DNA of 64,000 bases from CAWCDJ01 sp963794265 (GCA_963794265.1 CAWCDJ010000007.1:1-64000), one strand, 5' to 3'; counted from the first letter of the stretch, positions 21,223 through 30,814 are shown. Made by a program: numbers and translations. The notes: generated by a model from the letters alone, not told the origin.

Positions 21223-23883
21223 ATGAGACTGAACGATCGATCGCTGATTGGCAAGTTGAACGATTCCGCGAGGGCCGCGCTCGAAGGCGCATTAGGCCTG
21301 GCTCTTTCGCGCACGCACTATGATGTCGAAATCGAGCACTACCTGATGAAGCTGCTCGATTCGAGTGAAGGCGACTTCGCGTGCATCGCGAAGCACTTCG
21401 GCCTGGACAAATCCCGGCTGGCGGCCGAGCTCACCCGCAGCCTGGACCGGCTGAAGACGGGCAACGCCCGCACGCCTTCCGTCAGTCCTACGGTGCGGGA
21501 CATGCTGGTGAAGGGCTGGACCATCGGCTCCATCGACTTCGCCGCCGCCAAGGTTAGGACCGGCTTCACCGTACTCGCCCTGGTTCACGACGAGGAGTTG
21601 GCGCGCCTGGCGCGGGAGTTTAGCAAAGAACTGCAGAAGGTTCAGGCCGACAGTCTGCGCAACGATTTCATGAACATCGTGGCGGCTTCGGCAGAGAACG
21701 TCGAGGCGGCCGCGGCCGTCGCGGCGGGAACCCAGGAAGGGCCGCGCCCGGGCGGCGGCAAGACTCCCAACCTCGACCAGTACACAGTCAATGTCACGGA
21801 GAACGCCAGACAGGGCAAGATCGACCCGGTTTTGGCGCGCGATTTCGAAATTCGCCAGGTGGTCGATATCCTGACGCGGCGCAGGCAGAACAACCCCATC
21901 CTGGTTGGTGAAGCCGGAGTCGGCAAAACCGCGGTGGTTGAGGGATTTGCCGTCCGCATCGCGCAGGGCGATGTTCCCCCGGTCCTGAAAAACGTCACGC
22001 TCCGCTCGCTCGACCTGGCTCTGCTGCAGGCGGGCGCCGGGATGAAAGGCGAATTCGAGAACCGTCTCAAGGGTTTGATCAACGAGGTAAAGTCCTCCCC
22101 CACCCCAATCATCCTCTTCATTGACGAGGCCCACACCATGATCGGGGCCGGCGGACAGGCCGGGCAGGGTGACGCGGCGAACCTGCTCAAACCGGCCCTG
22201 GCGCGCGGCGAACTACGCACCGTCGCCGCCACCACCTGGTCCGAATACAAGAAGTATTTCGAGAAAGACCCGGCCCTGGCGCGGCGCTTCCAACTCGTAA
22301 AGGTGGAGGAGCCCACGGAGACGCAGTGCGCGCTGATGCTCCGCGGCGTCTGCCAGACGCTAGAGAAACACCACAACGTGCGGATTCTCGATGAGGGCCT
22401 GCTGGCCGCCGTCAAGCTGTCGCACCGCTATCTGGCGGACCGGCAGCTTCCCGATAAGGCCGTGAGCGTGCTGGATACTGCGTGCGCGCGCCTGGCCCTG
22501 GGGCAGAACTCGGTCCCGCCGCCGATTGAGGACGCGCAGCGGACCATCGACGACCTCGACCTGCAAACGCGGGTGCTTCAGCGGGAAGCCGCGGTCGGCA
22601 CCGATCATAGCGACCGGCTCCAGACGATCGCCGAGACGCGCGCCAAGACGGAAGCCCGCCTGAAGGAATTGACGGGAAGATGGGATAAGGAACGCGACCT
22701 GGTCAATCGCATTCGGGAACTTCGCCTGAACCTGGAAAACGGCACCGCGCCGCAGCCCGCGGGTGACGGCGCCGCCGCCGCTCAGCCCGCCCCCGACCCC
22801 GAGGCCATGCGCGCGCAACTCGCGGAGCTCAATGCGGAGCTCGAAACCATGCAGGGAGAAACGCCGCTGCTGCGGGTCTGCGTGGACGCGCAAATCGTAG
22901 GCGAAGTGGTCTCCGGCTGGACCGGCATTCCGGTCGGCAAAATGCTCAAGGACGAAATCTCCACGGTGCTCTCGCTGGAGTCTCACCTGGGCAGCCGCGT
23001 CATCGGCCAGGATCACGCTCTCGAAATGATCAGCCAGCGCATCCGCACGGCCCGCGCCGGGTTGGACGATCCGGGCAAGCCGGTCGGCGTCTTTCTGCTG
23101 GTGGGTCCGAGCGGCGTCGGCAAGACCGAGACGGCCCTGGCGCTTTCAGACCTGCTCTACGGCGGCGAGCGCAACCTGATCAGCATCAATATGTCGGAGT
23201 TCCAGGAAGCGCACACGGTTTCCACCCTGAAGGGGTCGCCTCCCGGATACGTGGGCTACGGCGAAGGCGGCGTGCTGACCGAAGCCGTGCGCCGGCGTCC
23301 CTATTCGGTGGTGCTGCTCGATGAAGTGGAGAAGGCGCACCCGGACGTGCTCGAGCTCTTCTTCCAGGTCTTCGACAAGGGCCAGATGGAGGACGGCGAA
23401 GGCCGCCAGATCGATTTCAAGAACACCATCATCATCCTGACTTCCAACGCCGCCACCGACAGCATGATGAAGCTCAATGCCGATCCGGAAACGGCGCCGA
23501 CGCCCGCCGGTCTCGTCAAAGCCATCAAGCCGGAGCTCGACAAAGTATTCAAACCGGCTTTCCTCGGCCGCCTCGTGATCATTCCGTACTACCCGATCCG
23601 CGACGAGGCCATGCGCGTGATCATCAAGCTCAAAATCGGCAAGATTCAGCGCCGCCTGGCGGAGACGCATCGCATTGCGCTCTCCCATGACGCGGCGGTA
23701 ATCGACGAAGTCGCCAGGCGCTGCACCGAAGTCGAGAGCGGCGCTCGCAACGTGGATAACATCCTGACCAACACCATGCTTCCCGAGATCTCGAAACAGA
23801 TTCTCGGCAAAATCGCCGAAGGAGAAAAACCCGAATCGATCCGGGTGGGAATCGCCGAAGACGGCTCATTCACTTACTCGTAA
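21223..23883 (+). CDS. clpV: T6SS sheath-recycling ATPase ClpV (TssH)
   Basis: 886 residues, an AAA+ disaggregase with two ATPase domains. A Clp N-terminal domain (about residues 1-150) precedes the first Walker A, GEAGVGKT, and the second, GPSGVGKT. The second domain's Walker B (VVLLDEVEKAHPDV) and the first domain's (ILFIDEAHTMIG) are intact. ClpV unfolds contracted TssC. A TTG one codon upstream is also open; the ATG at 21223 is preferred. Confidence 0.97.
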   Translation: MRLNDRSLIGKLNDSARAALEGALGLALSRTHYDVEIEHYLMKLLDSSEGDFACIAKHFGLDKSRLAAELTRSLDRLKTGNARTPSVSPTVRDMLVKGWTIGSIDFAAAKVRTGFTVLALVHDEELARLAREFSKELQKVQADSLRNDFMNIVAASAENVEAAAAVAAGTQEGPRPGGGKTPNLDQYTVNVTENARQGKIDPVLARDFEIRQVVDILTRRRQNNPILVGEAGVGKTAVVEGFAVRIAQGDVPPVLKNVTLRSLDLALLQAGAGMKGEFENRLKGLINEVKSSPTPIILFIDEAHTMIGAGGQAGQGDAANLLKPALARGELRTVAATTWSEYKKYFEKDPALARRFQLVKVEEPTETQCALMLRGVCQTLEKHHNVRILDEGLLAAVKLSHRYLADRQLPDKAVSVLDTACARLALGQNSVPPPIEDAQRTIDDLDLQTRVLQREAAVGTDHSDRLQTIAETRAKTEARLKELTGRWDKERDLVNRIRELRLNLENGTAPQPAGDGAAAAQPAPDPEAMRAQLAELNAELETMQGETPLLRVCVDAQIVGEVVSGWTGIPVGKMLKDEISTVLSLESHLGSRVIGQDHALEMISQRIRTARAGLDDPGKPVGVFLLVGPSGVGKTETALALSDLLYGGERNLISINMSEFQEAHTVSTLKGSPPGYVGYGEGGVLTEAVRRRPYSVVLLDEVEKAHPDVLELFFQVFDKGQMEDGEGRQIDFKNTIIILTSNAATDSMMKLNADPETAPTPAGLVKAIKPELDKVFKPAFLGRLVIIPYYPIRDEAMRVIIKLKIGKIQRRLAETHRIALSHDAAVIDEVARRCTEVESGARNVDNILTNTMLPEISKQILGKIAEGEKPESIRVGIAEDGSFTYS

Positions 23884-23903
23884 CGCAATGAGTTGAAAAT
23901 ACC

Positions 23904-26309
23904 GTGCCTGCGACACAAGCCGACCGCCCATTTCGCCTGAAGACGAACCTTGGCGACGACGCCCTCCTGGTCGAAAGCTTCACCGGCCATGAGGGCGTCT
24001 CGGAGCCTTACCGGTTCATCGTAAAGGCGCTCTCAGACGACCCGAACGTCGATATGAAGAGCCTGCTGGTGACACCGGCGGTGTTGACGTTCCACATTGG
24101 AGACGAAAACGAACGCCAGGTCCATGCGCTCATCAATGCCATCAAGCTGCTCGAATGCGTGGAGGACGGCAAGGCGGTTTTAGAACTGGAGCTGCTGCCC
24201 TGGTTTTCGTTTCTGACTTACTTCACCAACTGCCGGATCTTCCAAAACAAGTCTGTCACCGATATCTTCACGAAAATCTTCAGCGATCGCGGGTATACCG
24301 ACTATCGAATCGACACTCAGGGCACTTATCACCCGCGTGAGTATTGCGTGCAATACCGCGAGACCGATTTCAATTTCATCTCGCGGTTAATGGAAGACGA
24401 AGGTATCTATTATTATTTCGAGCAATCCCAGGACAAACATACACTGGTACTGGCTGATACCTCCGCTGCGGCTGTACCCTGCCCCCTGCTGGTTGACCAG
24501 GAACAACTGATCAAATACATGCCGGCCGAAGGTTCTTCGCGCGTCGCAGGTGTCGTCACCACCCTCGAGCACGAGTACCGTGTCTCGACCGGGACCGCCT
24601 CATTGACCGATTACGATTTCACGAAACCTAAAACCGACCTGTTCGCGACGCTCTCCGGCGACCAGGATGGCAACAAGATGCAGGCGGCACAGGTAGGCGA
24701 ATTCTACGATTACCCCGGAGGCTACGCCACTAAGGACGACGGCGACCGCTACGCCCGGATCCGGCTCGAAGAGCGCGAGACCGAAATCGCCACGGTGCGT
24801 GGCCGCGGCACCTCCATGGGGTTCGAGTGCGGATACAAATTTACCCTCCAGGAGCATTACCGCGACGAGGCGAACCAGGAGTACGTGATCACCAGACTCG
24901 ATCACTCCGGCTTCAATACCAGCTACCGCTCCGGTTCCAGGCAGAGGTTCGAATATTCCAATTCGTTCGAGCTGATTCCCGGTTCCGTCGTCTACCGGCC
25001 CCGCCGGCGCGCGCTCAAGCCCGTGGTGAGAGGAACGCAGACCGCCCTGGTCGTAGGCAAGGCCGGCGAGGAGATCTGGGTCGATCAGTACGGCCGCGTC
25101 AAGGTTCAGTTCTATTGGGACCGGGAAGGCGCGAAGGACGAGAACAGCTCCTGCTGGATCCGTGTTGCGCAGGGTTGGGCGGGGAAGCAATGGGGCGCGA
25201 TCCAGATTCCGCGCATCGGGCAGGAGGTCCTGATCACTTTTCTCGAAGGCGATCCGGACCGGCCCCTGATTGCCGGATCTGTTTACAACGCGGATCAGAC
25301 TGTGCCGTACACGCTTCCGGATGAGCAGACCAAGAGCACGGTGAAATCGTATAGTTCCAAAGGTGGCGGCGGTTTTAACGAGATCCGTTTCGAAGACAAG
25401 AAAGGCAGCGAGCAGGTCTTCGTCCATGCCGAAAAGGACTTGGACATTCGCGTCAAGAATGACCGGTTCGAGAACGTGGACCGGAATGTTCACCTTGTAA
25501 TCAAGCAGGACCATTACGAGCACATCAAGAACGATCATCACGTGACGATCGATAACGACCAGGTGATCAAGGTCGGCCGCGATCACAACCTGAACATCCT
25601 CGGCAAACAGGCGCTGAAGGTCACGGGCTCGCACTCCTTGCAGGTCACCGGCGACGTGATCGAGGTCTTTAGCCAGAATCACTCCGAGAAGACTTCGATG
25701 AACCTGTATATTGACGCCGGCATGGGGATCGTCATCGAGGGAACCAGCGGCATCACGCTGAAGTGCGGCGGCAACTGTGTGGTCATAGACCCCAGCGGCG
25801 TGACGGTTAAGGGCAGTATGATCGTGCTCGACGGCCAGATGACCCGCATCAACTCCGGGCCCGGTTCCCCAGCCATGAGCGGTAACGCGGGAAGCGCGGT
25901 ATCGCCGGCCGATCCGAAGGAAGCCCAGGATGCCGATGTCGCCGACCCCGGACAGTCGTCGCAGATACAGGCGGCCCAGAAGCAGCAGAAGACCGGACGC
26001 TACGGGACGATTGTGCCCGCGCCATTTCATCCGCCCACGCCGGCCCCGGCTGGAGGCGATTCCGGAAGCTCGGCCGGAAGCGCTGGAAGCCCGCCGCCAC
26101 CGCCGAAAACATATATCGAAATCAAGCTTGAAGACACGGAAGGCCGGCCCGTAGCCGGCGAGCCCTATAAAGTGACCCTTCCAGACGGACAGACCGTCGC
26201 CGGGGGAACTCTGGACGACAAGGGCTTCGCCCGCATCGACGGAGTCGACCCGGGCAGTTGCAAAGTCACTTTTCCGAACATGGACAAGACCGTTTGGGAC
26301 CCGAAATGA
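23904..26309 (+). CDS. vgrG: T6SS spike VgrG with C-terminal transthyretin-like extension
   Basis: 801 residues. The gp27-like part (about 10-370) contains FISRLMEDEGIYYYFE. The gp5 OB-fold follows (about 385-460; GEEIWVDQYGRVKVQFYWDREG, then SSCWIRVAQGWAGKQWG), then the gp5C/DUF2345-like beta-prism (about 475-660). After a Pro/Ser linker comes a transthyretin-like domain at about 735-795 (EGRPVAGEPYKVTLPDG...GFARIDGVDPGSCKVTFP), a type of extension that in known systems holds effectors. The start is GTG, 20 bases after clpV. The next gene is a predicted metallopeptidase, its likely cargo. Confidence 0.95.
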   Translation: MPATQADRPFRLKTNLGDDALLVESFTGHEGVSEPYRFIVKALSDDPNVDMKSLLVTPAVLTFHIGDENERQVHALINAIKLLECVEDGKAVLELELLPWFSFLTYFTNCRIFQNKSVTDIFTKIFSDRGYTDYRIDTQGTYHPREYCVQYRETDFNFISRLMEDEGIYYYFEQSQDKHTLVLADTSAAAVPCPLLVDQEQLIKYMPAEGSSRVAGVVTTLEHEYRVSTGTASLTDYDFTKPKTDLFATLSGDQDGNKMQAAQVGEFYDYPGGYATKDDGDRYARIRLEERETEIATVRGRGTSMGFECGYKFTLQEHYRDEANQEYVITRLDHSGFNTSYRSGSRQRFEYSNSFELIPGSVVYRPRRRALKPVVRGTQTALVVGKAGEEIWVDQYGRVKVQFYWDREGAKDENSSCWIRVAQGWAGKQWGAIQIPRIGQEVLITFLEGDPDRPLIAGSVYNADQTVPYTLPDEQTKSTVKSYSSKGGGGFNEIRFEDKKGSEQVFVHAEKDLDIRVKNDRFENVDRNVHLVIKQDHYEHIKNDHHVTIDNDQVIKVGRDHNLNILGKQALKVTGSHSLQVTGDVIEVFSQNHSEKTSMNLYIDAGMGIVIEGTSGITLKCGGNCVVIDPSGVTVKGSMIVLDGQMTRINSGPGSPAMSGNAGSAVSPADPKEAQDADVADPGQSSQIQAAQKQQKTGRYGTIVPAPFHPPTPAPAGGDSGSSAGSAGSPPPPPKTYIEIKLEDTEGRPVAGEPYKVTLPDGQTVAGGTLDDKGFARIDGVDPGSCKVTFPNMDKTVWDPK

Positions 26310-26361
26310 TCGGCTGTAATATCGCTCAAGCTCGAATTCGCGCCAGGAGGAAGCTGCTCAA

Positions 26362-28257
26362 GTGCCGAAAGTAGTGGTCGCTAGCGACGGCGATACACTG
26401 TGTGGAATCGCAATCGCTAACGGGTTTCACGATTGTCAGCCCGTGCGGAACGCCAATTCCGGGGCGGATTTCCTCACGCGTCCGTTGCGGGCGGGCGACC
26501 AGGTGACCGTTCCCGATATCCAGACGCGCGACGAAAGCAAATCCACCACCACTACCAACGTCTTCGTGAAGAAGAACGCGCCTCCGGTGAGTATCTGCTT
26601 TGTCCACGGCTCGCCCGACAAGCACTACCTGGATGACGATCACCTCACGTTCCTGCTCGTCAGCAAATTTCAGGTGGATAAGGGCGGGCCCACCGGAACC
26701 GCGGCTTTTCCCGACGCCTTCGAGTTTCACGCCGAAGCCGACGCGGATATCGCCACCTTCAAGGTACAGGTGGTGGACCCCGCGGCTGGCGGCACCATAC
26801 AGGTGACGCTCGAAGCCCTCAAGCCGGTCTACAAGGCAGACGGAACAGTCGATCACAACGAACTGTTCACCGGCGCCGAGTACGCCAGGCGCAAGCTCGA
26901 TGTGCAGTGCGCCAAGGTGCGCTCCGGAGTGGCGTACCGCTCCAAGTACCTTCGCCTGGTAGTGGACGAAGGCGACAAGGACGGCACCGTGGGCCCCGTG
27001 CCGGCGGGCACCTTCCCGCCCAACCCCGGGTCGCCCAAGCCGGCTCAGACGCTGCTGGTTACCGATATGGTGGATCAAGGCGAGCCGGACGTCGAGATCC
27101 TCGATCAGACGGTCCGTGCCAGCTACGAAATTCCGCGTTGCCCGGGCAGCCCCAAATGCAAAGTGACGGCCGAACTGCCGATCGGCGACGACCGCCGGCG
27201 GCTGCGCATGTTCGTCCACGTGATGCGGCGGACGCCCGGAGGCGCCCCGGTGGTGACCGTGGCCAATGCCCGCCGGCGCGTGCTCAAGTGGTTTCGCCGC
27301 GTTCTGGCCCAGAGCTCCATCGCGCCGAAGCTGCTCGACGTCCAGGAGCGCGACCCCGTGGAGAACATGATTGCGGTGTCCGACCCCGGCTCCCCGTCTA
27401 CTCCCGGAGGCGCCGCTCCGGGCGCCAACGCGGGCGGGTCGAGCGCTTCGGGCATCGACGCACTGGGCAATCCAAGCCGGCTCGGTTTCCGCATGAACTC
27501 GGCGGGCGAGCCCTCCATGACCATCGTTCCGATCACGCCCGCGGACACCTCCACCGGCATCGGCTTCACACCGCTAGAGACGGCCAATGCCCTGGCAGCC
27601 GCGGTGTCGCCGCCGTACATCGCGGTTGCCGACGGCAACCCGCGCCGCTTCAACGACACGCAGGGGTCGGCGGATATCGTCGTCACGCGCGATGACGGAA
27701 AATTCGTCACCATCGACCAGGTTGTCAGCACCGATACGGCCCAGACCCTGACGGTGGCGAGCGTGAACCCCCTCCCGGCGCCGCAGCAATCCTGGGATGG
27801 CCAGAATTTTCTGGCCGGCACGATGCACCAGCGGATCATGTGCCGCAATTACGACACGGGCACCGACCGCGTGGATGTGTTCGTCGTGGACAGCACTTCC
27901 GACGGCAACCGCGGCGAGGCCATGATGGATGGCCACAGCGTGAACGCCGACGCGACCACGAATGCCGTGGACGCCATCAAGTACTCGCTCTTCGCCATTC
28001 AGACCTGCATGGACGGAACCGATAACGATCCGCTGGTGCTGGCTCATGAGACCGGACACGTGACCGCCGACTTGGGCCACGTGTTGAACGTGAAGAACGA
28101 GTTGATGTTCTCCGACGTCACTGGCAACAACGCCGCCGGCGCGTCCAAGCGCATGACCGATCGAAGCGTGCAATACTTCATAACGAATGGCTCATTTCAA
28201 ATCAACCAGCGCCTGAGGACGGAGGGCGGCGATGCGGGGATTCTCGAATCATGGTAG
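26362..28257 (+). CDS. Candidate T6SS effector: LysM-like domain plus zinc metallopeptidase
   Basis: 631 residues, GTG start behind AGGAGGAAG. Residues 4-51 look like a LysM module (VVVASDGDTLCGIAIANGF...LRAGDQVTVP). The middle part is beta-rich with a Pro/Gly/Ser linker near 342-365. Near the C-terminus stands HETGHVTADLGH (562-573), which has the HExxH zinc site and a third histidine placed like the metzincin motif but one residue later. It is followed by NELMFS (579-584), a probable Met-turn. The gene directly follows vgrG in the same direction, and T6SS cargo is often encoded there. Function as a secreted protease is inferred; no family name is certain. Confidence 0.65.
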   Translation: MPKVVVASDGDTLCGIAIANGFHDCQPVRNANSGADFLTRPLRAGDQVTVPDIQTRDESKSTTTTNVFVKKNAPPVSICFVHGSPDKHYLDDDHLTFLLVSKFQVDKGGPTGTAAFPDAFEFHAEADADIATFKVQVVDPAAGGTIQVTLEALKPVYKADGTVDHNELFTGAEYARRKLDVQCAKVRSGVAYRSKYLRLVVDEGDKDGTVGPVPAGTFPPNPGSPKPAQTLLVTDMVDQGEPDVEILDQTVRASYEIPRCPGSPKCKVTAELPIGDDRRRLRMFVHVMRRTPGGAPVVTVANARRRVLKWFRRVLAQSSIAPKLLDVQERDPVENMIAVSDPGSPSTPGGAAPGANAGGSSASGIDALGNPSRLGFRMNSAGEPSMTIVPITPADTSTGIGFTPLETANALAAAVSPPYIAVADGNPRRFNDTQGSADIVVTRDDGKFVTIDQVVSTDTAQTLTVASVNPLPAPQQSWDGQNFLAGTMHQRIMCRNYDTGTDRVDVFVVDSTSDGNRGEAMMDGHSVNADATTNAVDAIKYSLFAIQTCMDGTDNDPLVLAHETGHVTADLGHVLNVKNELMFSDVTGNNAAGASKRMTDRSVQYFITNGSFQINQRLRTEGGDAGILESW

Positions 28258-29251
28258 AGCCCAAGCGTCCTGGCTGTGCCTTCTGGTTGCTTTCGCCGGG
28301 TTGGGAGATCGTCTGATGTCCGCCATGTCTTCGCAAGTTCCGCCGCCGAGCCTGCCCGAACTGGAGGAGTTCGTCTTCCATCCCGATCAGTTCGGGAAGG
28401 AAGCGATTCCCCGGCGCCTGCAGCCCGGCGATGTCGCCAGTTTTCTGATGTCGCGGCTGGATGCCGGCACACCGCTCGGGGCGCTGCAGCAGGCCGGAAA
28501 ACTCGTCGATTTTTACGATCTGAACGAGGTCGCCGCCTGGCTGCGCCGCTTCCTGGACGGCCGGGAAGCCGGGCCGGAGCAGCGAAAGCGCTCGATTGTC
28601 ATCACCCTGATCGTGGCCCGTTCGGGCGCGCCTGACGACCGCCGCTTCGCTGCGGGCTATCTGAATTTCCTGGTGCAGCGCGCCACCGCGGCGGAACTGC
28701 CGGGCCTGGTCTCGATTTACGAGGCTCTCGGTCCGGAGGGAGATTCCCAGCCGATTCGCGCGGCCGCCACCGGGCTGCTCTCGGCGGGTCAGCCACCGGC
28801 CGACGCCCGCAACCTCCAGACGCTGCTCAACATGACCATTCCGCGGGCGGAACAGGCCAACACCATGAAGGCGCGGATTCTCGCGATGCCGGGGAGGCAG
28901 CAGCGCATTGATGGAGAAGTGAAGGTGTATCTGGCGCTGCTGGTCGGATATCCGGAATATCTTCCGGGATGGGCGGCGCGGCGCCTGCGCCGGGAGACCT
29001 GGGGCGAAAACCCGGCCGACCAGGCCGTGCGCAGCTCCGACCGCCGGCTCTCCACCGAAGTGGCGGAGGCGTTCCGCCGGGTGATTCCCCTGGTTGCGGC
29101 GAATCGCGCGTTTGACGACCACGTCAAGTCGCTGAAGCGCGTCACCTGCCTGCGCGCCATCGACTTTTTCGGCGGCACGCTCAGCACCGCCGAGTATAAG
29201 GAGATGCACGCCGACCCGTCGCGTCAGTTCGATGTGCTTTCGAACTATTAG
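28232..29251 (+). CDS. Unknown protein overlapping the effector candidate; possible immunity or adaptor
   Basis: 339 residues, starting 26 bases inside the metallopeptidase gene. From the ATG at 28232 (GGAGG seven bases upstream) the N-terminus has a hydrophobic stretch (WLCLLVAFAGLG) that could be a signal or anchor. From the ATG at 28316 (GGGAG upstream) it would be cytoplasmic. Both starts have ribosome sites. The rest is helical with no motif I recognise. Coupling to the effector gene suggests a cognate role: immunity if exported, loading adaptor if not. Confidence 0.6.
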   Translation: MRGFSNHGRAQASWLCLLVAFAGLGDRLMSAMSSQVPPPSLPELEEFVFHPDQFGKEAIPRRLQPGDVASFLMSRLDAGTPLGALQQAGKLVDFYDLNEVAAWLRRFLDGREAGPEQRKRSIVITLIVARSGAPDDRRFAAGYLNFLVQRATAAELPGLVSIYEALGPEGDSQPIRAAATGLLSAGQPPADARNLQTLLNMTIPRAEQANTMKARILAMPGRQQRIDGEVKVYLALLVGYPEYLPGWAARRLRRETWGENPADQAVRSSDRRLSTEVAEAFRRVIPLVAANRAFDDHVKSLKRVTCLRAIDFFGGTLSTAEYKEMHADPSRQFDVLSNY

Positions 29252-29637
29252 GGAATCGTGACCGTAAACTCGCCCGGCGTCACGAATTGAATCACGCCTC
29301 CCCAAACGCACATGAGCTTCGACACGTTGTCGAGCGCGGGCATATTGGCGATCAGGTCCGTCACGGCGCCGGGAATCCAGGGCGCCGGCGTATTCGGAAT
29401 GCAGGGCATGGGCGTCAACACGCCCAAAGCGGCTGCGGTTGCGGCCGCCACCGTGGGGTTCGACGGCGTGGTGCACATTCCGAACGGCATGATGTTGGTC
29501 ATCGGAATGTGATCCATAATGTTGGCATCCGGCATCATGTTTGTGACAACCTTGTTGGTGGGGAGGACCACCAGGGAACTGGGCGCCATCCCGAAACTGC
29601 ACTGCATCATGGCTCCCATACAGACCTGCATCGGCAT
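29248..29637 (-). CDS. DUF4280 PAAR-like spike-tip protein
   Basis: 129 residues, read against the vgrG operon. The start at 29637 is supported by GGAGGGG in front of it; a longer frame begins at 29664. The sequence has the DUF4280 pattern: CMGAMMQCSFG-APS-L-VLP, then IPMTNIMPFGMC, NPTVAAATAAA-GVLTPMPC and SKLMCVWGG. DUF4280 proteins are PAAR-like proteins found with T6SS or contractile injection systems and probably sharpen the VgrG tip. Its end overlaps the upstream convergent gene by four bases. Confidence 0.85.
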   Translation of the reverse strand: MPMQVCMGAMMQCSFGMAPSSLVVLPTNKVVTNMMPDANIMDHIPMTNIMPFGMCTTPSNPTVAAATAAALGVLTPMPCIPNTPAPWIPGAVTDLIANMPALDNVSKLMCVWGGVIQFVTPGEFTVTIP

Positions 29638-29689
29638 CGACGCGCCCCTCCGCGGGCGTTGCAATTTATTCTACTCGACTGTTTCGATC

Positions 29690-29698
29690 TGCGATAAT
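29690..29698 (+). promoter_or_regulatory. Possible extended -10 promoter for the DUF4384 gene
   Basis: TGC-GATAAT forms an extended -10 element 28 bases before the ATG at 29727. No good -35 is visible. It lies in the 89-base gap between divergent genes. Confidence 0.35.
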
Positions 29699-29726
29699 AC
29701 TCTAGCCCGGAAAGCGAGGACTGAAC

Positions 29727-30494
29727 ATGCGAATTCCGATCTCCCTGGTGCTGGTGGCCGTGGCCGGATCCCTTGCGGGACAGCCGCAGCAACAGCCGAA
29801 CGAGGCGGGCGCCCGGCAGTTGTACTATTTCGCCGTCGCCAAGAAGGATCCCCTGCCGCCGATCCGCAGGGAGGTGCCGGCCGCGCCTGCCAACGGCGTC
29901 GTCCACCTGGGCTTCCGCTACAGCATCGCCCTGGTCAACCCCGATACGAACAGTGCGCAGACGGTGGATCCCGACCGCATCTTCCACAAGGGCGAATGCT
30001 TCGCGCTTCAGGTGGAAGCCAACCGCTCGGGGTATCTCTACGTGCTGGCACGGCAGTCGAGCGGCAGTTGGAAGGCCATGCTGCCCACGCCCGAGATGAG
30101 CGAGGAAAGCAACATCCTGGACCCCGACACGAAGATGCGGATTCCGGCCGGCTATTGCTTCGAGGTCAGTGATCCTCCCGGGTCCGAGGTTCTGACCGTG
30201 ATCCTCTCGCGGGACCCGCGCGACGTGTACCAGTTGAACCGGGGCATTCGCAGCGAAGAGCCGCCGCCCTCCGAACCGCGGCGTCAGGCGGCCACCATGG
30301 AACTGGCCAGCGCCCGCCTGGTCAATAGCGAGGTGGAACGCATGGCGCGCCAGTACGGTACCCGGGACCTCCTGTTCCACAAGATCGAAAAGCCGCAGGA
30401 CCCGAAGGAGCCGCCGTTCTCGGTTTACGTGGTGAATTCCTCGGACAAGCCCGCGTCCATGGTCATGACCAAGGTCACGATCCGCCACCAGTAG
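29727..30494 (+). CDS. Secreted DUF4384 protein
   Basis: 255 residues with a signal peptide (MRIPISLVLVAVAGSLAG) and GCGAGGA as ribosome site. The central region (about residues 90-165) matches the DUF4384 pattern: FHKGECFALQVEANRSGYLYVLARQSSGSWKAMLPTP followed by a conserved IPAGYCFEV. DUF4384 proteins often accompany T6SS genes or caspase-like proteins; their function is unknown. It is the last T6SS-side gene before the transposase region, and the caspase operon lies beyond it. Confidence 0.75.
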   Translation: MRIPISLVLVAVAGSLAGQPQQQPNEAGARQLYYFAVAKKDPLPPIRREVPAAPANGVVHLGFRYSIALVNPDTNSAQTVDPDRIFHKGECFALQVEANRSGYLYVLARQSSGSWKAMLPTPEMSEESNILDPDTKMRIPAGYCFEVSDPPGSEVLTVILSRDPRDVYQLNRGIRSEEPPPSEPRRQAATMELASARLVNSEVERMARQYGTRDLLFHKIEKPQDPKEPPFSVYVVNSSDKPASMVMTKVTIRHQ

Positions 30495-30511
30495 GGAGGA
30501 CTCCTCTTAAA

Positions 30512-30535
30512 CGGGGACAGGCGGAACGTTTTCCG
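30512..30535 (+). repeat. Inverted repeat, left arm of RAYT element
   Basis: This 24-base sequence (starting CGGGGACAGGCGG) is the reverse complement, with one mismatch, of 31557-31580 and of its duplicate 32649-32672. The arms enclose the transposase gene. Confidence 0.7.
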
Positions 30536-30536
30536 A

Positions 30537-30581
30537 TTACAGCCGGCCTAATGCGATCACCTCCTCGCGCAAAGCGGGGGC
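30537..30581 (-). pseudogene. Relic of a RAYT transposase C-terminus
   Basis: On the minus strand this stretch reads LREEVIALGRL and a stop, close to the C-terminal end (MRQEVIAFGRV) of the intact transposases nearby. Nothing upstream of it fits the gene, so only the last dozen codons survive. It indicates an older, decayed insertion at the same place. Confidence 0.55.
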
Positions 30582-30712
30582 ACACCGATTCCGGAATATG
30601 CATGCCGGCCGCCCAGCCTCAAACGATTCCATCAAACGTACCTCTTCCTATCCATTATCGTCGCGCAGATCGTGACCTCAACCGAAGCCTGCAAAGGGTA
30701 TAAGACCCTCAT

Positions 30713-30801
30713 AGAACCCAGGGACAGACGTAGAACCCAGGGGACAGACGTAGAACCCAGGAGAACCCAGGGAGAACCCAGGGGAGAACCCAGGGACAGA
30801 C
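30713..30801 (+). repeat. Degenerate tandem repeat of AGAACCCAGG
   Basis: Six copies of AGAACCCAGG with 0-2 extra G, three of them extended by GACAGACG. The GGGACAGACG part is the complement of the CGTCTGTCCC found in the element's right arm. The array lies between the relic and the intact transposase; the last copy begins the tandem duplication. The 320 bases between 30494 and 30815 hold only these repeat features. Confidence 0.75.
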
Positions 30802-30814
30802 GGGCCGTTCCCGT

